Shown here one piece after another: positions 45,943 through 55,385 of a DNA stretch of 64,000 nt. A program made the translations under genes and the position numbers. The number at the start of each line of letters is the position of its first letter. The stretch's first letter is position 1. The DNA is taken from contig NZ_AUBH01000006.1 of NCBI RefSeq assembly GCF_000429145.1, positions 220,446 to 284,445 of the forward strand. Direction: 5' to 3'. Under the pieces are notes generated by a model. That model searched no databases. It saw only the letters and a program-made list of their open reading frames with translations, and had not been told where the DNA came from. This DNA comes from Aestuariibacter salexigens DSM 15300 (GTDB lineage Bacteria > Pseudomonadota > Gammaproteobacteria > Enterobacterales > Alteromonadaceae).

Positions 45943-47565
45943 TCATGCAGTAAGCGGCAGATTGCCTGCGACGAGATCTTTCCAGACCCGAGTTTTTGCA
46001 GCAAGCTGGTGCTGCTCCTGCAAAATATTTTCCAGGTCCTGTTCGGTAGTCAATGGGTTGGCAATCACCACCCGAAATACAGTGATGGTTTGCTGTTGAT
46101 ATGTCTCGCACTGTAGACGGGTACGCGACACAAAAGACTTACCGGCTTCACGTTGCGCTTTTTGCACGTTGACCGTCAGCTTATCCAGCTGAGCATTGTA
46201 CGCTTGATGATTATCGGCCTGCTTAGCCATCCGCTGTTGTACACTCTCGGGGTTTACCCGATAGGTCAACAGTGACAATGTGGGCGCCGTAATCAATTCA
46301 AAATCCGGATGCGCATCTATCATCTGCGCAAATCGTTGCGCTTTTTCAATACTCTGATCAATAAGCAACTCATAGCCCTGACGACCGAGTATGTGCAGAC
46401 TCGCGTATACCATCATCGCCATGCCATTACGCGATCCTTCGAGAGTCGTCGCCCCTAAGTCTTTTGAGCCGGTGCGTAGTATATATTGAGCATGGTGTCG
46501 AACCGCATTGGCGTGATTAGGATCTTTAAACAATGTCATCCCTGCGCCCATAGGCACATACATCTGCTTGTGTGCATCCAGCGTGACCGAATCCGCCCGC
46601 TCAATACCTTTCAGGATACCTTTGTACTTGTTGGAAAACAGTGTTGCACCACCCCAGGCGGCATCAACATGAAACCAGCAGCCAATCTCCTGAGCGACAT
46701 CAGCCAACTCATCAAGAGGATCAACATGGCCTGTTTCTGTGGTACCAGCAATGCCGACCAGAGCCAATATTTTATTGCCACGGGCTTGGTAATCTTTGGC
46801 TAATTGCAGTGCTTTTTGTGGAGAAAGCCGTTGTGTAGGACAGTCAATAGTAAGCATTTGCTCACGGCCAATGCCAAGTAAATCAACCGCCTTTGAAAGT
46901 GAATAGTGTCCACGACGAGATGAAAGCAACGCCACGTCGTTGACGCCATAATGGCGATAGGCTGCAGCCAGACCAGCCCTAGCCACGCCCGTGAATCCGG
47001 GCTGTGGGCCGAGCATCACATTGCGCGCGACCCATAACGCCGTCATATTTGCGACCGTACCACCAGAGCAAAATGCACCCAGTGCGTATTCAGCACTGTG
47101 CAAATATTTATCGTAGAATGCCGCATCACGGTCAAAAACCAGATTGTGCATCATGCCCAGAACCTGCCGCTCTAAGGGCGTAAACGCCTTAGACGTTTCA
47201 ATTTTAACGAGGTTCTGATTCAATCCAACCAGCAGTTTTGCCAGCGACAGATGAAAATACGGTAAGGCACTGGTCATATGCCCGATAAAGGTCGGTGAGT
47301 AGGTATTGACGGAATTGGACACCAGTTTATCCATCAGCACTTCGGTGTGCGATGACACAAACTCTGGCGTTTCCGGCACGTGAGCATCAGCAAAATTGCG
47401 CTCGATCTGTTCAAGCGACATTTTTTTAGTGACCACATGCTGAGACAGAAAGTCGGACACATTGTCAGACAAATGTTTTTCCATCTCGGCCAGCTTGGAA
47501 TCTTCCCGCTCGGGTTTGGTAAAAACCCGCACCAGGTGTTCCAGACTGACTTCTGCTTTACTCAA
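45943..47565 (-). CDS. panP: PLP-dependent aspartate 1-decarboxylase PanP
   Basis: The 540-residue protein is a group II pyridoxal-phosphate decarboxylase. It has GAFCSGGTVANMTALWVARN, the FHVDAAWGG PLP-contact and the PLP lysine in DSVTLDAHKQMYVPMG. Members of this branch next to panBC in Vibrio and Alteromonadales make beta-alanine from aspartate in place of the pyruvoyl enzyme PanD. Position (convergent with panC, 21 bases) and sequence support this. Glutamate decarboxylase is the alternative reading from generic homology, but context argues against it. Confidence 0.9.
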   Translation of the reverse strand: MSKAEVSLEHLVRVFTKPEREDSKLAEMEKHLSDNVSDFLSQHVVTKKMSLEQIERNFADAHVPETPEFVSSHTEVLMDKLVSNSVNTYSPTFIGHMTSALPYFHLSLAKLLVGLNQNLVKIETSKAFTPLERQVLGMMHNLVFDRDAAFYDKYLHSAEYALGAFCSGGTVANMTALWVARNVMLGPQPGFTGVARAGLAAAYRHYGVNDVALLSSRRGHYSLSKAVDLLGIGREQMLTIDCPTQRLSPQKALQLAKDYQARGNKILALVGIAGTTETGHVDPLDELADVAQEIGCWFHVDAAWGGATLFSNKYKGILKGIERADSVTLDAHKQMYVPMGAGMTLFKDPNHANAVRHHAQYILRTGSKDLGATTLEGSRNGMAMMVYASLHILGRQGYELLIDQSIEKAQRFAQMIDAHPDFELITAPTLSLLTYRVNPESVQQRMAKQADNHQAYNAQLDKLTVNVQKAQREAGKSFVSRTRLQCETYQQQTITVFRVVIANPLTTEQDLENILQEQHQLAAKTRVWKDLVAGNLPLTA

Positions 47566-47775
47566 TGCCGAATTCCTGTATTTAAATTTTAGGGGCGAAC
47601 TTTACCTCACTTACACATGAATACCAATGACCACCGCGCATGGTTTACTATCAGTGTGTTAAATATTATCGCCGGCCGCCTAAATGTGTTTATTCTGCTA
47701 TAGTCAAGTTAAGCACATGGAGTCGGGTTAACAACCAGCATGCGGGGAAGCTTGCGCCGTTAAGAAATAGCAGTC

Positions 47776-48501
47776 ATGCAGATCAGGGAAATTACTAAAA
47801 CATTCGACGTGTCACGGGTTGTGCCTTACTTTCAACCCATTATGGATTTGTCTAACCAATGTGTATGGCATTATGAGTGCCTGGCACGTCTTATTAATGA
47901 CGGCCAGCAAGCATTTTTACCCAGTGATTTTTTGTATCTAATTGAACGTCAAAACCAAACGCAACTGCTGACCGAATCTGTGTTTAGTCAGTGCCTTGCG
48001 TATTTTCGGCATGCAACCGTACCCTGGCATATCAATCTGCATAGCCAGGATATTGTTCACCGTGACACCCAGAATTATCTGTTTGACTGTTTAAACAGCT
48101 ACCCGAAAAGACACAACATTATTTTTGAGATCACTGAGCAAGCCGTCATTGATGAACCGAATAAAGTGAGTCAGTTTATTGAACGTTGCCGAACGCTGGA
48201 TGTAGGTGTCTACATCGATAACATAGGCTCTGTACCAACGAATAATATTTCACGGCTTCTCGAGCTTCCGGTTGAAGGTATTAAAGTCAGCGGAAATCTG
48301 ACCAAACAAATGGTAGAAAATAAGCAGGCGGCCGACTTTATCGATAGCCTGTGTGAGCTGGCAGCAAAACGTCATATTCATGTGGTGGCTGAGCACGTCG
48401 AAGATGAAAACGTACTAAACAGTGTGCTTAAAATGGGCTTCAAATACGCTCAGGGATATCACTTCAGCTACCCCGCCGCGCAAGTACAACACGCGAGCTA
48501 G
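47776..48501 (+). CDS. Degenerate EAL-domain protein
   Basis: The 241-residue protein is a single EAL-fold domain without sensor domain. YECLARLIND replaces the EAL signature, INLHSQDI and FEITEQAV keep metal-site Asn and Glu, but VYIDNIGSVPTN departs from the DDFGTG loop and keeps only one Asp. VAEHVEDE and QGYHFS are preserved. It may bind c-di-GMP or a protein partner rather than hydrolyse c-di-GMP. It overlaps the convergent methyltransferase by 4 bases. Confidence 0.88.
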   Translation: MQIREITKTFDVSRVVPYFQPIMDLSNQCVWHYECLARLINDGQQAFLPSDFLYLIERQNQTQLLTESVFSQCLAYFRHATVPWHINLHSQDIVHRDTQNYLFDCLNSYPKRHNIIFEITEQAVIDEPNKVSQFIERCRTLDVGVYIDNIGSVPTNNISRLLELPVEGIKVSGNLTKQMVENKQAADFIDSLCELAAKRHIHVVAEHVEDENVLNSVLKMGFKYAQGYHFSYPAAQVQHAS

Positions 48502-49154
48502 AAGGTTTTAAGCCGCCACAGCGTTTGACCTGCGCTATTGTACTTGCGTTCAAAAGGGGTTAACGGTACGTCAGGCACAAACGATTCTACCGACGAAGAA
48601 ACAGCATAATGACAAAGGCTTTGTTTAAACTCGTCCAGATAAAGCCGCCAGTTACTTCGCACTTCTATCACACCTCCAAGGGCCACGAACGTAGGGAATG
48701 ATGGCCCGGCATGCCAGCGCTTCTGAACTTGTCTGGCTTTAGGATAAGGGTTTGGATACAACAGGTAGTGGTGGCTCAAAGTCCAACCATCGTTATGCAG
48801 AAGACGCCATAGATCAATGACATCCGCACGGATCACACAATAGTTATCCTGCTCGTTACCGTAATGCATGTGTTTATTGGTGCGCATGGCCGATTTATCG
48901 ACGCCAATGACAGGGCTATCAGCATGACGCCGTGCAAGCTTTGCCGTGCTCTCTCCAACACCGCAGCAGGAGTCCAGTACTACTGTGCCGCGATAGTTAC
49001 CCAGCCAGTCAAGTAGCTTCTCGTAAGCCTCTTGGGTCGGGGAGCCAATCGGCCGATTAAACTCAGACTGTTGGTAACGCGTTACCAATCGGTCCAAGGA
49101 CTCATGAGGCTCATGCTGGCTGGTGACAATTTCACTGTCTCGTCCGGTATGCAT
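48498..49154 (-). CDS. TrmB-like SAM-dependent methyltransferase
   Basis: The 218-residue protein has a class I SAM-binding motif VVLDSCCGVGESTAKLARR and VIGVDKSA, then YPNPYPKARQVQKRWHAGPSF, which parallels the PDPWPKxRHxKRR motif of tRNA (m7G46) methyltransferase TrmB. The departure at this motif and the long N-terminus suggest a paralogue rather than TrmB itself. Substrate unknown. It lies just downstream of the ABC-2 permease gene (1 base apart) and may be cotranscribed. Confidence 0.75.
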   Translation of the reverse strand: MHTGRDSEIVTSQHEPHESLDRLVTRYQQSEFNRPIGSPTQEAYEKLLDWLGNYRGTVVLDSCCGVGESTAKLARRHADSPVIGVDKSAMRTNKHMHYGNEQDNYCVIRADVIDLWRLLHNDGWTLSHHYLLYPNPYPKARQVQKRWHAGPSFPTFVALGGVIEVRSNWRLYLDEFKQSLCHYAVSSSVESFVPDVPLTPFERKYNSAGQTLWRLKTF

Positions 49155-49925
49155 TTAACTGCGTATACCCGTACCACGTTGCAACAACACATAAGCGACG
49201 CTAAACAGCACGGCATTAAAAACGACCAGTAATCCCATTGCGGTCAGGTAATTAATATCTGATACGCCAAGAAAGCCATACCTGAAACCATTCACCATAT
49301 ATACGATGGGGTTCACTTTGCTTACCCATTGCCAGAACTCAGGTAACAATGTCAGTGAGTAGAATACCCCACCAAGATAAGTCAACGGCGTGAGTACAAA
49401 GGTAGGTACAATAGACACGTCATCAAACGTCTTAGCGAAGATCCCGTTGATGAGTCCGGCGGTAGCAAACAGTGTGGCCGTCAGCAACAGCGTAAACACC
49501 AGTACCGCAAAGTTGTGAATCTGTACATCAACAAACAGCATCGACACCAGAGTAACAATAATGCCAATTAATATTGCGCGTGCCACACCACCGCCAACAT
49601 AGCCAAAAATAATAACCCAGGTAGGTACAGGTGATACCAGTAGTTCTTCGATGTTGCGCTGGAATTTAGCACTGAAAAACGACGACGATACATTGGCATA
49701 GGAGTTGGTAATCACGGACATCATGATCAGGCCCGGTACAATGAACTCCATGTAGCTGAATCCACCCATTTGACCGATTCGACTGCCTATCAGATTGCCA
49801 AAAATCACAAAGTACAATGTCATCGTGATGGCGGGAGGAACCAGAGTTTGCACCCAGATACGCAAAAATCGGGTGCATTCCTTAATCCATATGGTCGACA
49901 GTGCAATCAAATTACGATTAGCCAT
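49155..49925 (-). CDS. ABC-2 type transporter permease (YadH-like)
   Basis: The 256-residue permease has six predicted helices and the ABC-2 signature region (GLINGIFAKTFDDVSIVPTFVLTPLTYLGGVFYS in parts). It resembles E. coli YadH. The ATG opening [16 protein letters not shown] is chosen; an earlier start in frame reads the end of the ATPase gene. It overlaps the ATPase gene by 8 bases. The cargo is unknown. Confidence 0.92.
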   Translation of the reverse strand: MANRNLIALSTIWIKECTRFLRIWVQTLVPPAITMTLYFVIFGNLIGSRIGQMGGFSYMEFIVPGLIMMSVITNSYANVSSSFFSAKFQRNIEELLVSPVPTWVIIFGYVGGGVARAILIGIIVTLVSMLFVDVQIHNFAVLVFTLLLTATLFATAGLINGIFAKTFDDVSIVPTFVLTPLTYLGGVFYSLTLLPEFWQWVSKVNPIVYMVNGFRYGFLGVSDINYLTAMGLLVVFNAVLFSVAYVLLQRGTGIRS

Positions 49926-50850
49926 TCGCAACCTCCGCTTTACGACCATCTTCCACCAGACGCACAAACAGCTCCTCAAGACGATTAGCTTTGTTGCGCA
50001 TACTCATGACCTGAATGCCCTGTTCGCTAAGCTGACTAAAGACTGGGTTTAAACCGCTCTCTTTGGCAACGTCAACTTCTAACGTGTGATCGTCTATCAT
50101 GCGATGCTCAAACCCATCAATTGCCGGTGTTGGCCCATCAGCGGCAAGATCCAGCACAAAGGTTTCGACATTAAGCTTCGCCAGCAGCGATTTCATACTG
50201 GTATTCTCAACGATCACCCCTTTATCAATGATGGCGATATTACGGCACAACGATTCGGCCTCTTCCAGATAGTGCGTTGTAAGGATGATAGTAATGCCCT
50301 GCTTGTTTATCTCTGTCAGAAACTTCCACATCGAGCGACGGATCTCGATATCAACCCCCGCCGTGGGCTCGTCCAGGATCAACATTTTAGGTTCGTGCAT
50401 CAATGCTCTGGCTATCATCAAGCGACGTTTCATGCCGCCGGATAACTCCCTGGCCCGATCATTTCGTTTTTCCCACAGATCCAGCTGGCGCAAGTATTTT
50501 TCTGCGCGCTGCCTGGCTATATGTCTGGGTACCCCGTAATAGCCTGCCTGATTCACTACGATCTGCAGTAATGTCTCAAACTGGTTAAAATTAAACTCCT
50601 GTGGCACCAATCCAATACATGATTTGGCAGCAACCATCTCAGTGTCGAGCGAATGACCAAATACCGACACCTGTCCTTCGCCTTTGCTTACCAGCGAACT
50701 GATGATACCGATGGTGGTGGATTTACCCGCCCCATTTGGCCCCAGCAACGCGAAAAAGTCGCCTTGTTGGACAGTGAGATCAATACCATTGAGTGCGACC
50801 GTACCGTTAGCATAGGTTTTTTTTAACGAGCTAATTTGCAGTGCTTTCAT
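49918..50850 (-). CDS. ABC transporter ATP-binding protein (YadG-like)
   Basis: The 310-residue ATPase has Walker [11 protein letters not shown], signature [15 protein letters not shown], Walker [13 protein letters not shown] and H-loop TTHYLEEAE, plus a C-terminal accessory region of about 80 residues. It pairs with the YadH-like permease that overlaps it. Homologues near panC in E. coli are yadG-yadH, matching this neighbourhood. Substrate unknown; drugs, lipids or glycans are possible. Confidence 0.93.
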   Translation of the reverse strand: MKALQISSLKKTYANGTVALNGIDLTVQQGDFFALLGPNGAGKSTTIGIISSLVSKGEGQVSVFGHSLDTEMVAAKSCIGLVPQEFNFNQFETLLQIVVNQAGYYGVPRHIARQRAEKYLRQLDLWEKRNDRARELSGGMKRRLMIARALMHEPKMLILDEPTAGVDIEIRRSMWKFLTEINKQGITIILTTHYLEEAESLCRNIAIIDKGVIVENTSMKSLLAKLNVETFVLDLAADGPTPAIDGFEHRMIDDHTLEVDVAKESGLNPVFSQLSEQGIQVMSMRNKANRLEELFVRLVEDGRKAEVANG

Positions 50851-51012
50851 TACGATGATTCATGTTGTTCTGATAATCCAACGTGTTGCATCGCCACGTC
50901 AGGATTTTGATTGAAGGCTAACATTGGTATGGTTATACCATTAATCAAGGCTTCTGGCTCAAATTGCTTGCCCGTGAAGCCTTTACATTAACCTCTACAA
51001 ACAGGTCCATAT

Positions 51013-51606
51013 ATGGCTCACATGTCACCATTACCGGCAACAACGTCTCCGCAACTGGCCGACGATTTTGCAATTTTTGAACGTATTCTGGGGTTTGTCC
51101 CAAACAGCTTATTAACCATGCAGCGCAGACCTGAGATTGTAAAAGGGTTTGGCGTACTGACCAAAGCAGTCATGTCGCCTGACGGCGAGGTCGACCTTGG
51201 CTTTAAGCGTTTACTTGCACATTTCGCCAGTAGAGCAGCAGGCTGCCAATATTGTGAAGCACACTCCCTTATTGCAGCCAAAATACATGGTATAAGCGAT
51301 GACAAGGTTGCCGCGGTTTGGGAATACCAGCAATCCCCTCTGTACAGTGACGCAGAACGCGTGGCCCTTGATTATGCATTAGCAGCAGGTTCGGTACCTA
51401 ACGCCGTTGATGAGCCACTCATGGAACGTATGAGAGCTCACTGGACTGAAGACCAAATCGTCGAAATTCTAGGCGCTATTTGTCTGTATGGATTTCTCAA
51501 CCGTTGGAACGATTCGATGGCTACCGATCTCGAAGAAGCGCCTAAAGCGCTTGGCGAGGACGTGCTTGCCAGCGGGGGGTGGACCGGCGGCAAACACGTT
51601 AAGTAA
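51013..51606 (+). CDS. Carboxymuconolactone decarboxylase-like (AhpD-fold) protein
   Basis: The 197-residue protein is AhpD-like with the redox CxxC in FASRAAGCQYCEAHSLIAAKI (Cys-Gln-Tyr-Cys and the downstream His). This points to alkylhydroperoxidase-type redox activity rather than ring-opening decarboxylation. The rest is helical. It stands alone, convergent with the pdsO gene. Confidence 0.88.
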   Translation: MAHMSPLPATTSPQLADDFAIFERILGFVPNSLLTMQRRPEIVKGFGVLTKAVMSPDGEVDLGFKRLLAHFASRAAGCQYCEAHSLIAAKIHGISDDKVAAVWEYQQSPLYSDAERVALDYALAAGSVPNAVDEPLMERMRAHWTEDQIVEILGAICLYGFLNRWNDSMATDLEEAPKALGEDVLASGGWTGGKHVK

Positions 51607-51629
51607 GTACCTTTGATGACGAGCACAGC

Positions 51630-52349
51630 TTACTGTTGCTGTGCTGTCATCACACCAGTGCCTTGTTGCAAACGGACACTCACGCGTCTGTCAAAAAAGT
51701 CACCCTCCCAGCTCTGGTTTTTGCTAACCGGCGCAGATTCACCATAGGCTACAGTTTGTAACTGTTTGGCTGCGACGCCCTTGGCCAATAAGTATTGTTG
51801 TACTTCGTTCACCCGGCGTTTTGACAAATGCTTGTTTTTTGCATCATCGCCACGGCGATCCGCATAGCCTGAAAGTATCGCATTTAGCTGTGGGTTAGCG
51901 GTCAGGGCATCAGCAATAAGGTCCAGCTGTTCGATGAAATGCGGCTCCAACTTTGCCGAGCCGCTACGAAATTGAATCTGACTGACCAACTCAGGAGACA
52001 AGGTTTCGATGCTGGTTTCCATCGATACCAGTTGTAACTGGGACTGCCGCTCTACTTCCTGAATGTCTTGCTGTAATGCCAGCAGTTGTGATTGCAGTCT
52101 CTGCTGATGTTGCTGGCTGTCTGCCAACGCCAAATTGGCGTCGGCCAGAGCCTTGTCATTTTCAACATCTTCGGCAATGAGCAAGCCAATCAGACCGGCT
52201 ACCGCTCCCCCCACTGGCCCAGCGACAAGAGTGCCGATGACGACGCCGGAACTCAGTCCAACCAGATCAGAATACGATTCTTTTTCAGCTGCTACAGCAC
52301 TACATGACAGACCAGCACAAATTGTTAAGGTTAAAAGTTGTTTTTTCAT
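51630..52349 (-). CDS. pdsO: OmpA-family protein of the dedicated sortase system (PdsO)
   Basis: The 239-residue protein has a signal peptide (LLTLTICAGLSCSAVAA), a Gly-rich hydrophobic stretch (about 30-57, GVVIGTLVAGPVGGAVAGLIGLL split), a coiled-coil linker and a C-terminal OmpA-like peptidoglycan-binding domain (AILSGYADRRGDDAKNKHLSKRR). It matches the sortase-associated OmpA-like PdsO family of marine proteobacteria. It is divergent from the pdsR-pdsS pair. The start at 52349 (MKKQLLTL) places the signal peptide correctly. Confidence 0.82.
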   Translation of the reverse strand: MKKQLLTLTICAGLSCSAVAAEKESYSDLVGLSSGVVIGTLVAGPVGGAVAGLIGLLIAEDVENDKALADANLALADSQQHQQRLQSQLLALQQDIQEVERQSQLQLVSMETSIETLSPELVSQIQFRSGSAKLEPHFIEQLDLIADALTANPQLNAILSGYADRRGDDAKNKHLSKRRVNEVQQYLLAKGVAAKQLQTVAYGESAPVSKNQSWEGDFFDRRVSVRLQQGTGVMTAQQQ

Positions 52350-52529
52350 GAGGCGTTTCCTTTTGTGTGTTGACGATGTCATTACACCTCACTCATAAGG
52401 CAGGAGAATGTGCAGCTGATGGCAATGTGATGATCAATTGTGGCAGAAAAATGGAATTTGACCCCGGCCCATCGATTTGCACGATTTTTTCATTATAGTG
52501 GTCGACATGGCCACAACATCTCAGCCTTC

Positions 52530-53219
52530 ATGACAAAAACCATCGCATTAATTGAAGACGATCCAGCAATCCGAGAGAATTATTCAGCCGCTTTGAAGAA
52601 ACAAGGTTACGAAGTACTTACTTTCAGCAAAAGAGTTGAAGCTGAGGAGTCGCTGCTAGACAATTTACCGGATTTAGCGATTGTTGATATTGGTCTTGAA
52701 GAGGACCACGACGGCGGATTTACGCTTTGCCAGCAGCTCAGAGCCAAGTCAAAAACGTTGCCTATCATTTTCTTTACTGCCCGAGACAATGATTTGGACA
52801 CCATCTGTGGATTGCGCATGGGTGCAGATGATTACCTGACCAAAGACATTAGCCTGCCTCATCTACTTGCGCGGATAGCGGCTCTGTTCAGGCGCTCAGC
52901 TTTGATAGCCGAACCCGTTCAGTCGACGTCACTGATCACAGCAGGGAAACTGTCCATGGACAGCGATCGCATGCGCGTCACATGGGACGGCAAAGAGGTC
53001 TCACTGACGGTCACTGAATTTTGGATGCTGTATGCCATTGCCAAACGCCCCGGACATGTCAGAAGTCGCCAGCAGTTGATGGATGAATCCCGGATGGTGG
53101 TAGATGACACGACCATCACCTCCCATATCAAGCGTATTCGTCAGAAGTTTGCTGCCATGTTTGACGATTTTGATCATATTGAAACCGTTTACGGTATGGG
53201 CTATCGCTGGAAGCCATGA
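52530..53219 (+). CDS. pdsR: Dedicated sortase system response regulator (PdsR)
   Basis: The 229-residue OmpR-type regulator has a receiver with Asp53 in LAIVDIGLEED, the DYLTKDISLPHLLARIAALFRR segment and a C-terminal winged helix (SLTVTEFWMLYAIAKRPGHVR, TITSHIKRIRQKF). DGGFTLCQQLRA and DYLTKDISLPHLLARI match the proteobacterial dedicated sortase regulator family. ATG at 52530 gives family length; a start 30 codons upstream adds unrelated residues. It overlaps pdsS (ATGA). Confidence 0.85.
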   Translation: MTKTIALIEDDPAIRENYSAALKKQGYEVLTFSKRVEAEESLLDNLPDLAIVDIGLEEDHDGGFTLCQQLRAKSKTLPIIFFTARDNDLDTICGLRMGADDYLTKDISLPHLLARIAALFRRSALIAEPVQSTSLITAGKLSMDSDRMRVTWDGKEVSLTVTEFWMLYAIAKRPGHVRSRQQLMDESRMVVDDTTITSHIKRIRQKFAAMFDDFDHIETVYGMGYRWKP

Positions 53220-55369
53220 TGCGCATTAAAGTCAGTATTCGGGTCAAACTTTTATTCATTTCGGTGCTGCTGTTCGCCATTCCCTGGCTTGGGTATCAAT
53301 ATGTATGGGAGTTGGAGTCATACCTGCGGGCCGGGCAGGAACAGACTATGGTCGGCACCGCCCGCGCTGTCGCTACTGCGTTACATGAGCGCCCTTCGTT
53401 ATTCGATAATCAGGCGGCGTACCTGGCCGATGTGCGTCCGGGAACCGACCTGTATGCGCATAAAATTATGGAGCCGATTCAGCTAGACGGCAGGCTTAAC
53501 GATTGGTTCGACTATCAACATTACATGCTCAGTTATGAGCAGGCCAATCTGGTTCAGGAGTTTTTACCCTATCAGCGTGAAAGTCTGCACTTCCGTCATA
53601 TGGTTGGACAGTATCAACAATTTTTATATGCCATGTTTGAGGTCACCGACAACCGTGTAGTTTTCCGTCACCCGGATAGCCTGAGGGTCGATCGTAATGA
53701 CTACCTGCAGCTCGCGATGATCAATCCGCAGGGTGAGTTTAACCGCTTTGTTGTGGCACCCTACGAAGACGGGTGGGTGAATGCTTACTTACTTGAAAAC
53801 GATGAGAATTCGATACGGGCCATTACTCCTGAAACACGAATTCAGGGTTACTGGCGAAGCACTGAACAAGGTTACACAGTGGAATTACGGTTTCCATTGT
53901 CCATGGTAGACAGCAATATTGCTTTTGCCATTGCTGACGTCGACGATAACAGAACACGCCAACCACAATATATGATCGGCACAGCAGACCCTGCCAAACA
54001 GGATGCCCTCGGCACGGTGCTGGTGCCGTCCCCGCAAATTGAAAACATTCTAAAGGGCCTGCGTTACTCAAATTCTCGGGTATGGGTAGTGGATAAGCAC
54101 ATGCGGGTGTTAGCGAGGTCTGGCGATATTCTCTCGGCAACGGGTATGCGCCCGTTGCCGGAGACAACAACGCAAAACTGGTTGCAATATATTGAGCAGC
54201 GCTGGCTGTTACCGCTTTATTATCAGGTGTTGACTAAGCCGCCGGCAAATTTCGTCGACGAGCTTGAAGGCGCAACGTCACTGAAAGGCAATGATATTTT
54301 ACAGGCATTGAACGGTACTCCTGCCTCGTTATGGCGGCTCAGTCCCGATAATAAAGCGGTTATTTTGTCAGCCGCACACCCCATCTATATTAATGAGCAG
54401 GTCATGGGTGCCGTCGTCGTAGAACAAACGACGAATGGTATTCGCACAGTGCGCAATCGTGCGCTGGAGAGACTTTTTCACGTTATTCTTGCCGTTATGT
54501 CCTTAACGACACTGGCGTTACTGCTGTTTGCGTCACGAATCTCCAATCGTATTCGAGCACTGCGGGACCAGACGGAAGCAGCCATTGACCCACGCGGAAA
54601 AATTATTGGTACGGTTACGCCCAGTGAGTCAGGTGATGAAATTGGCGATTTAAGCCGTACTTTCCATACCGTATTGGATAAACTGACACAATATAACGCC
54701 TATCTGGAGCACATGGCATCAAGACTGTCTCATGAACTGCGGACGCCCGTCGCCATCGTCAACTCTTCACTAGAAAATCTTTCACTAAACCAGCAGGACG
54801 AGGAAGATCAGCCGTTTATCGAAAGAGCCAAACAGGGTACGCAACGACTAAGCAGGATCCTGCAAAGCATGAGCGAGGCGACGCGTCTTGAACAGGCGAT
54901 TCAGCACAGCGATAAGGAAACGTTTGATGTTAATGATGTGGTGAAAGGTTGTGTTGAAGGCTACCGTTACGCGTACCCATCGAATACATTTAGCTTCGTC
55001 GAGTCAATAAGCAACCTACCTCTCGCCGGGGCTCCCGATCTGTTTGCCCAAATGCTGGACAAGATTATTTCCAATGCGGTCGACTTTAGTACCCCCGAAT
55101 CAGACATCCGGCTTCACCTGTGGAAAAAAGGCACATCATCATATTTGAGTATTACCAACCTGGGGACACCTCTGCCGGACAACAGCCATTTGCATTTGCT
55201 TGACTCCATGGTATCAGTACGCAATGAATCACAGATGCAAGAAGGCCATCTGGGACTGGGGCTTTATATCGCACGGATTATTGCTGAATATCATGGCTGT
55301 GCAATTGGTATTGAGAACCTGCCCGACCATACAGGCGTCTGTGTTACGCTTTCTATACCCGGGCATTGA
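53216..55369 (+). CDS. pdsS: Dedicated sortase system sensor histidine kinase (PdsS)
   Basis: The 717-residue kinase has one N-terminal helix (about 10-27), a large periplasmic sensor (about 60-410) with the PIQLDGRLNDWFDYQ start of a carbohydrate-binding-module 9-like domain, and a second helix (about 417-441). A HAMP-like segment, HisKA (SHELRTPVAIVNSSLENL, His near 505) and an HATPase with DKIISNAVDFS and GLGLYIARIIAEYHG complete it. It pairs with the overlapping regulator gene. It matches the family of marine sortase-linked kinases. Confidence 0.85.
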   Translation: MMRIKVSIRVKLLFISVLLFAIPWLGYQYVWELESYLRAGQEQTMVGTARAVATALHERPSLFDNQAAYLADVRPGTDLYAHKIMEPIQLDGRLNDWFDYQHYMLSYEQANLVQEFLPYQRESLHFRHMVGQYQQFLYAMFEVTDNRVVFRHPDSLRVDRNDYLQLAMINPQGEFNRFVVAPYEDGWVNAYLLENDENSIRAITPETRIQGYWRSTEQGYTVELRFPLSMVDSNIAFAIADVDDNRTRQPQYMIGTADPAKQDALGTVLVPSPQIENILKGLRYSNSRVWVVDKHMRVLARSGDILSATGMRPLPETTTQNWLQYIEQRWLLPLYYQVLTKPPANFVDELEGATSLKGNDILQALNGTPASLWRLSPDNKAVILSAAHPIYINEQVMGAVVVEQTTNGIRTVRNRALERLFHVILAVMSLTTLALLLFASRISNRIRALRDQTEAAIDPRGKIIGTVTPSESGDEIGDLSRTFHTVLDKLTQYNAYLEHMASRLSHELRTPVAIVNSSLENLSLNQQDEEDQPFIERAKQGTQRLSRILQSMSEATRLEQAIQHSDKETFDVNDVVKGCVEGYRYAYPSNTFSFVESISNLPLAGAPDLFAQMLDKIISNAVDFSTPESDIRLHLWKKGTSSYLSITNLGTPLPDNSHLHLLDSMVSVRNESQMQEGHLGLGLYIARIIAEYHGCAIGIENLPDHTGVCVTLSIPGH

Positions 55370-55385
55370 TGACACGAGTAGGTTG

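Noticed and set aside
45932..45960. Inverted repeat CTGCCGC/GCGGCAG between panC and panP as a terminator
   Set aside because: The loop is 15 bases, there is no T-tract and the right arm lies inside the panP coding end.
45943..47565. Glutamate decarboxylase
   Set aside because: Generic group II similarity only; position beside panBC and the branch-specific sequence favour aspartate decarboxylase PanP.
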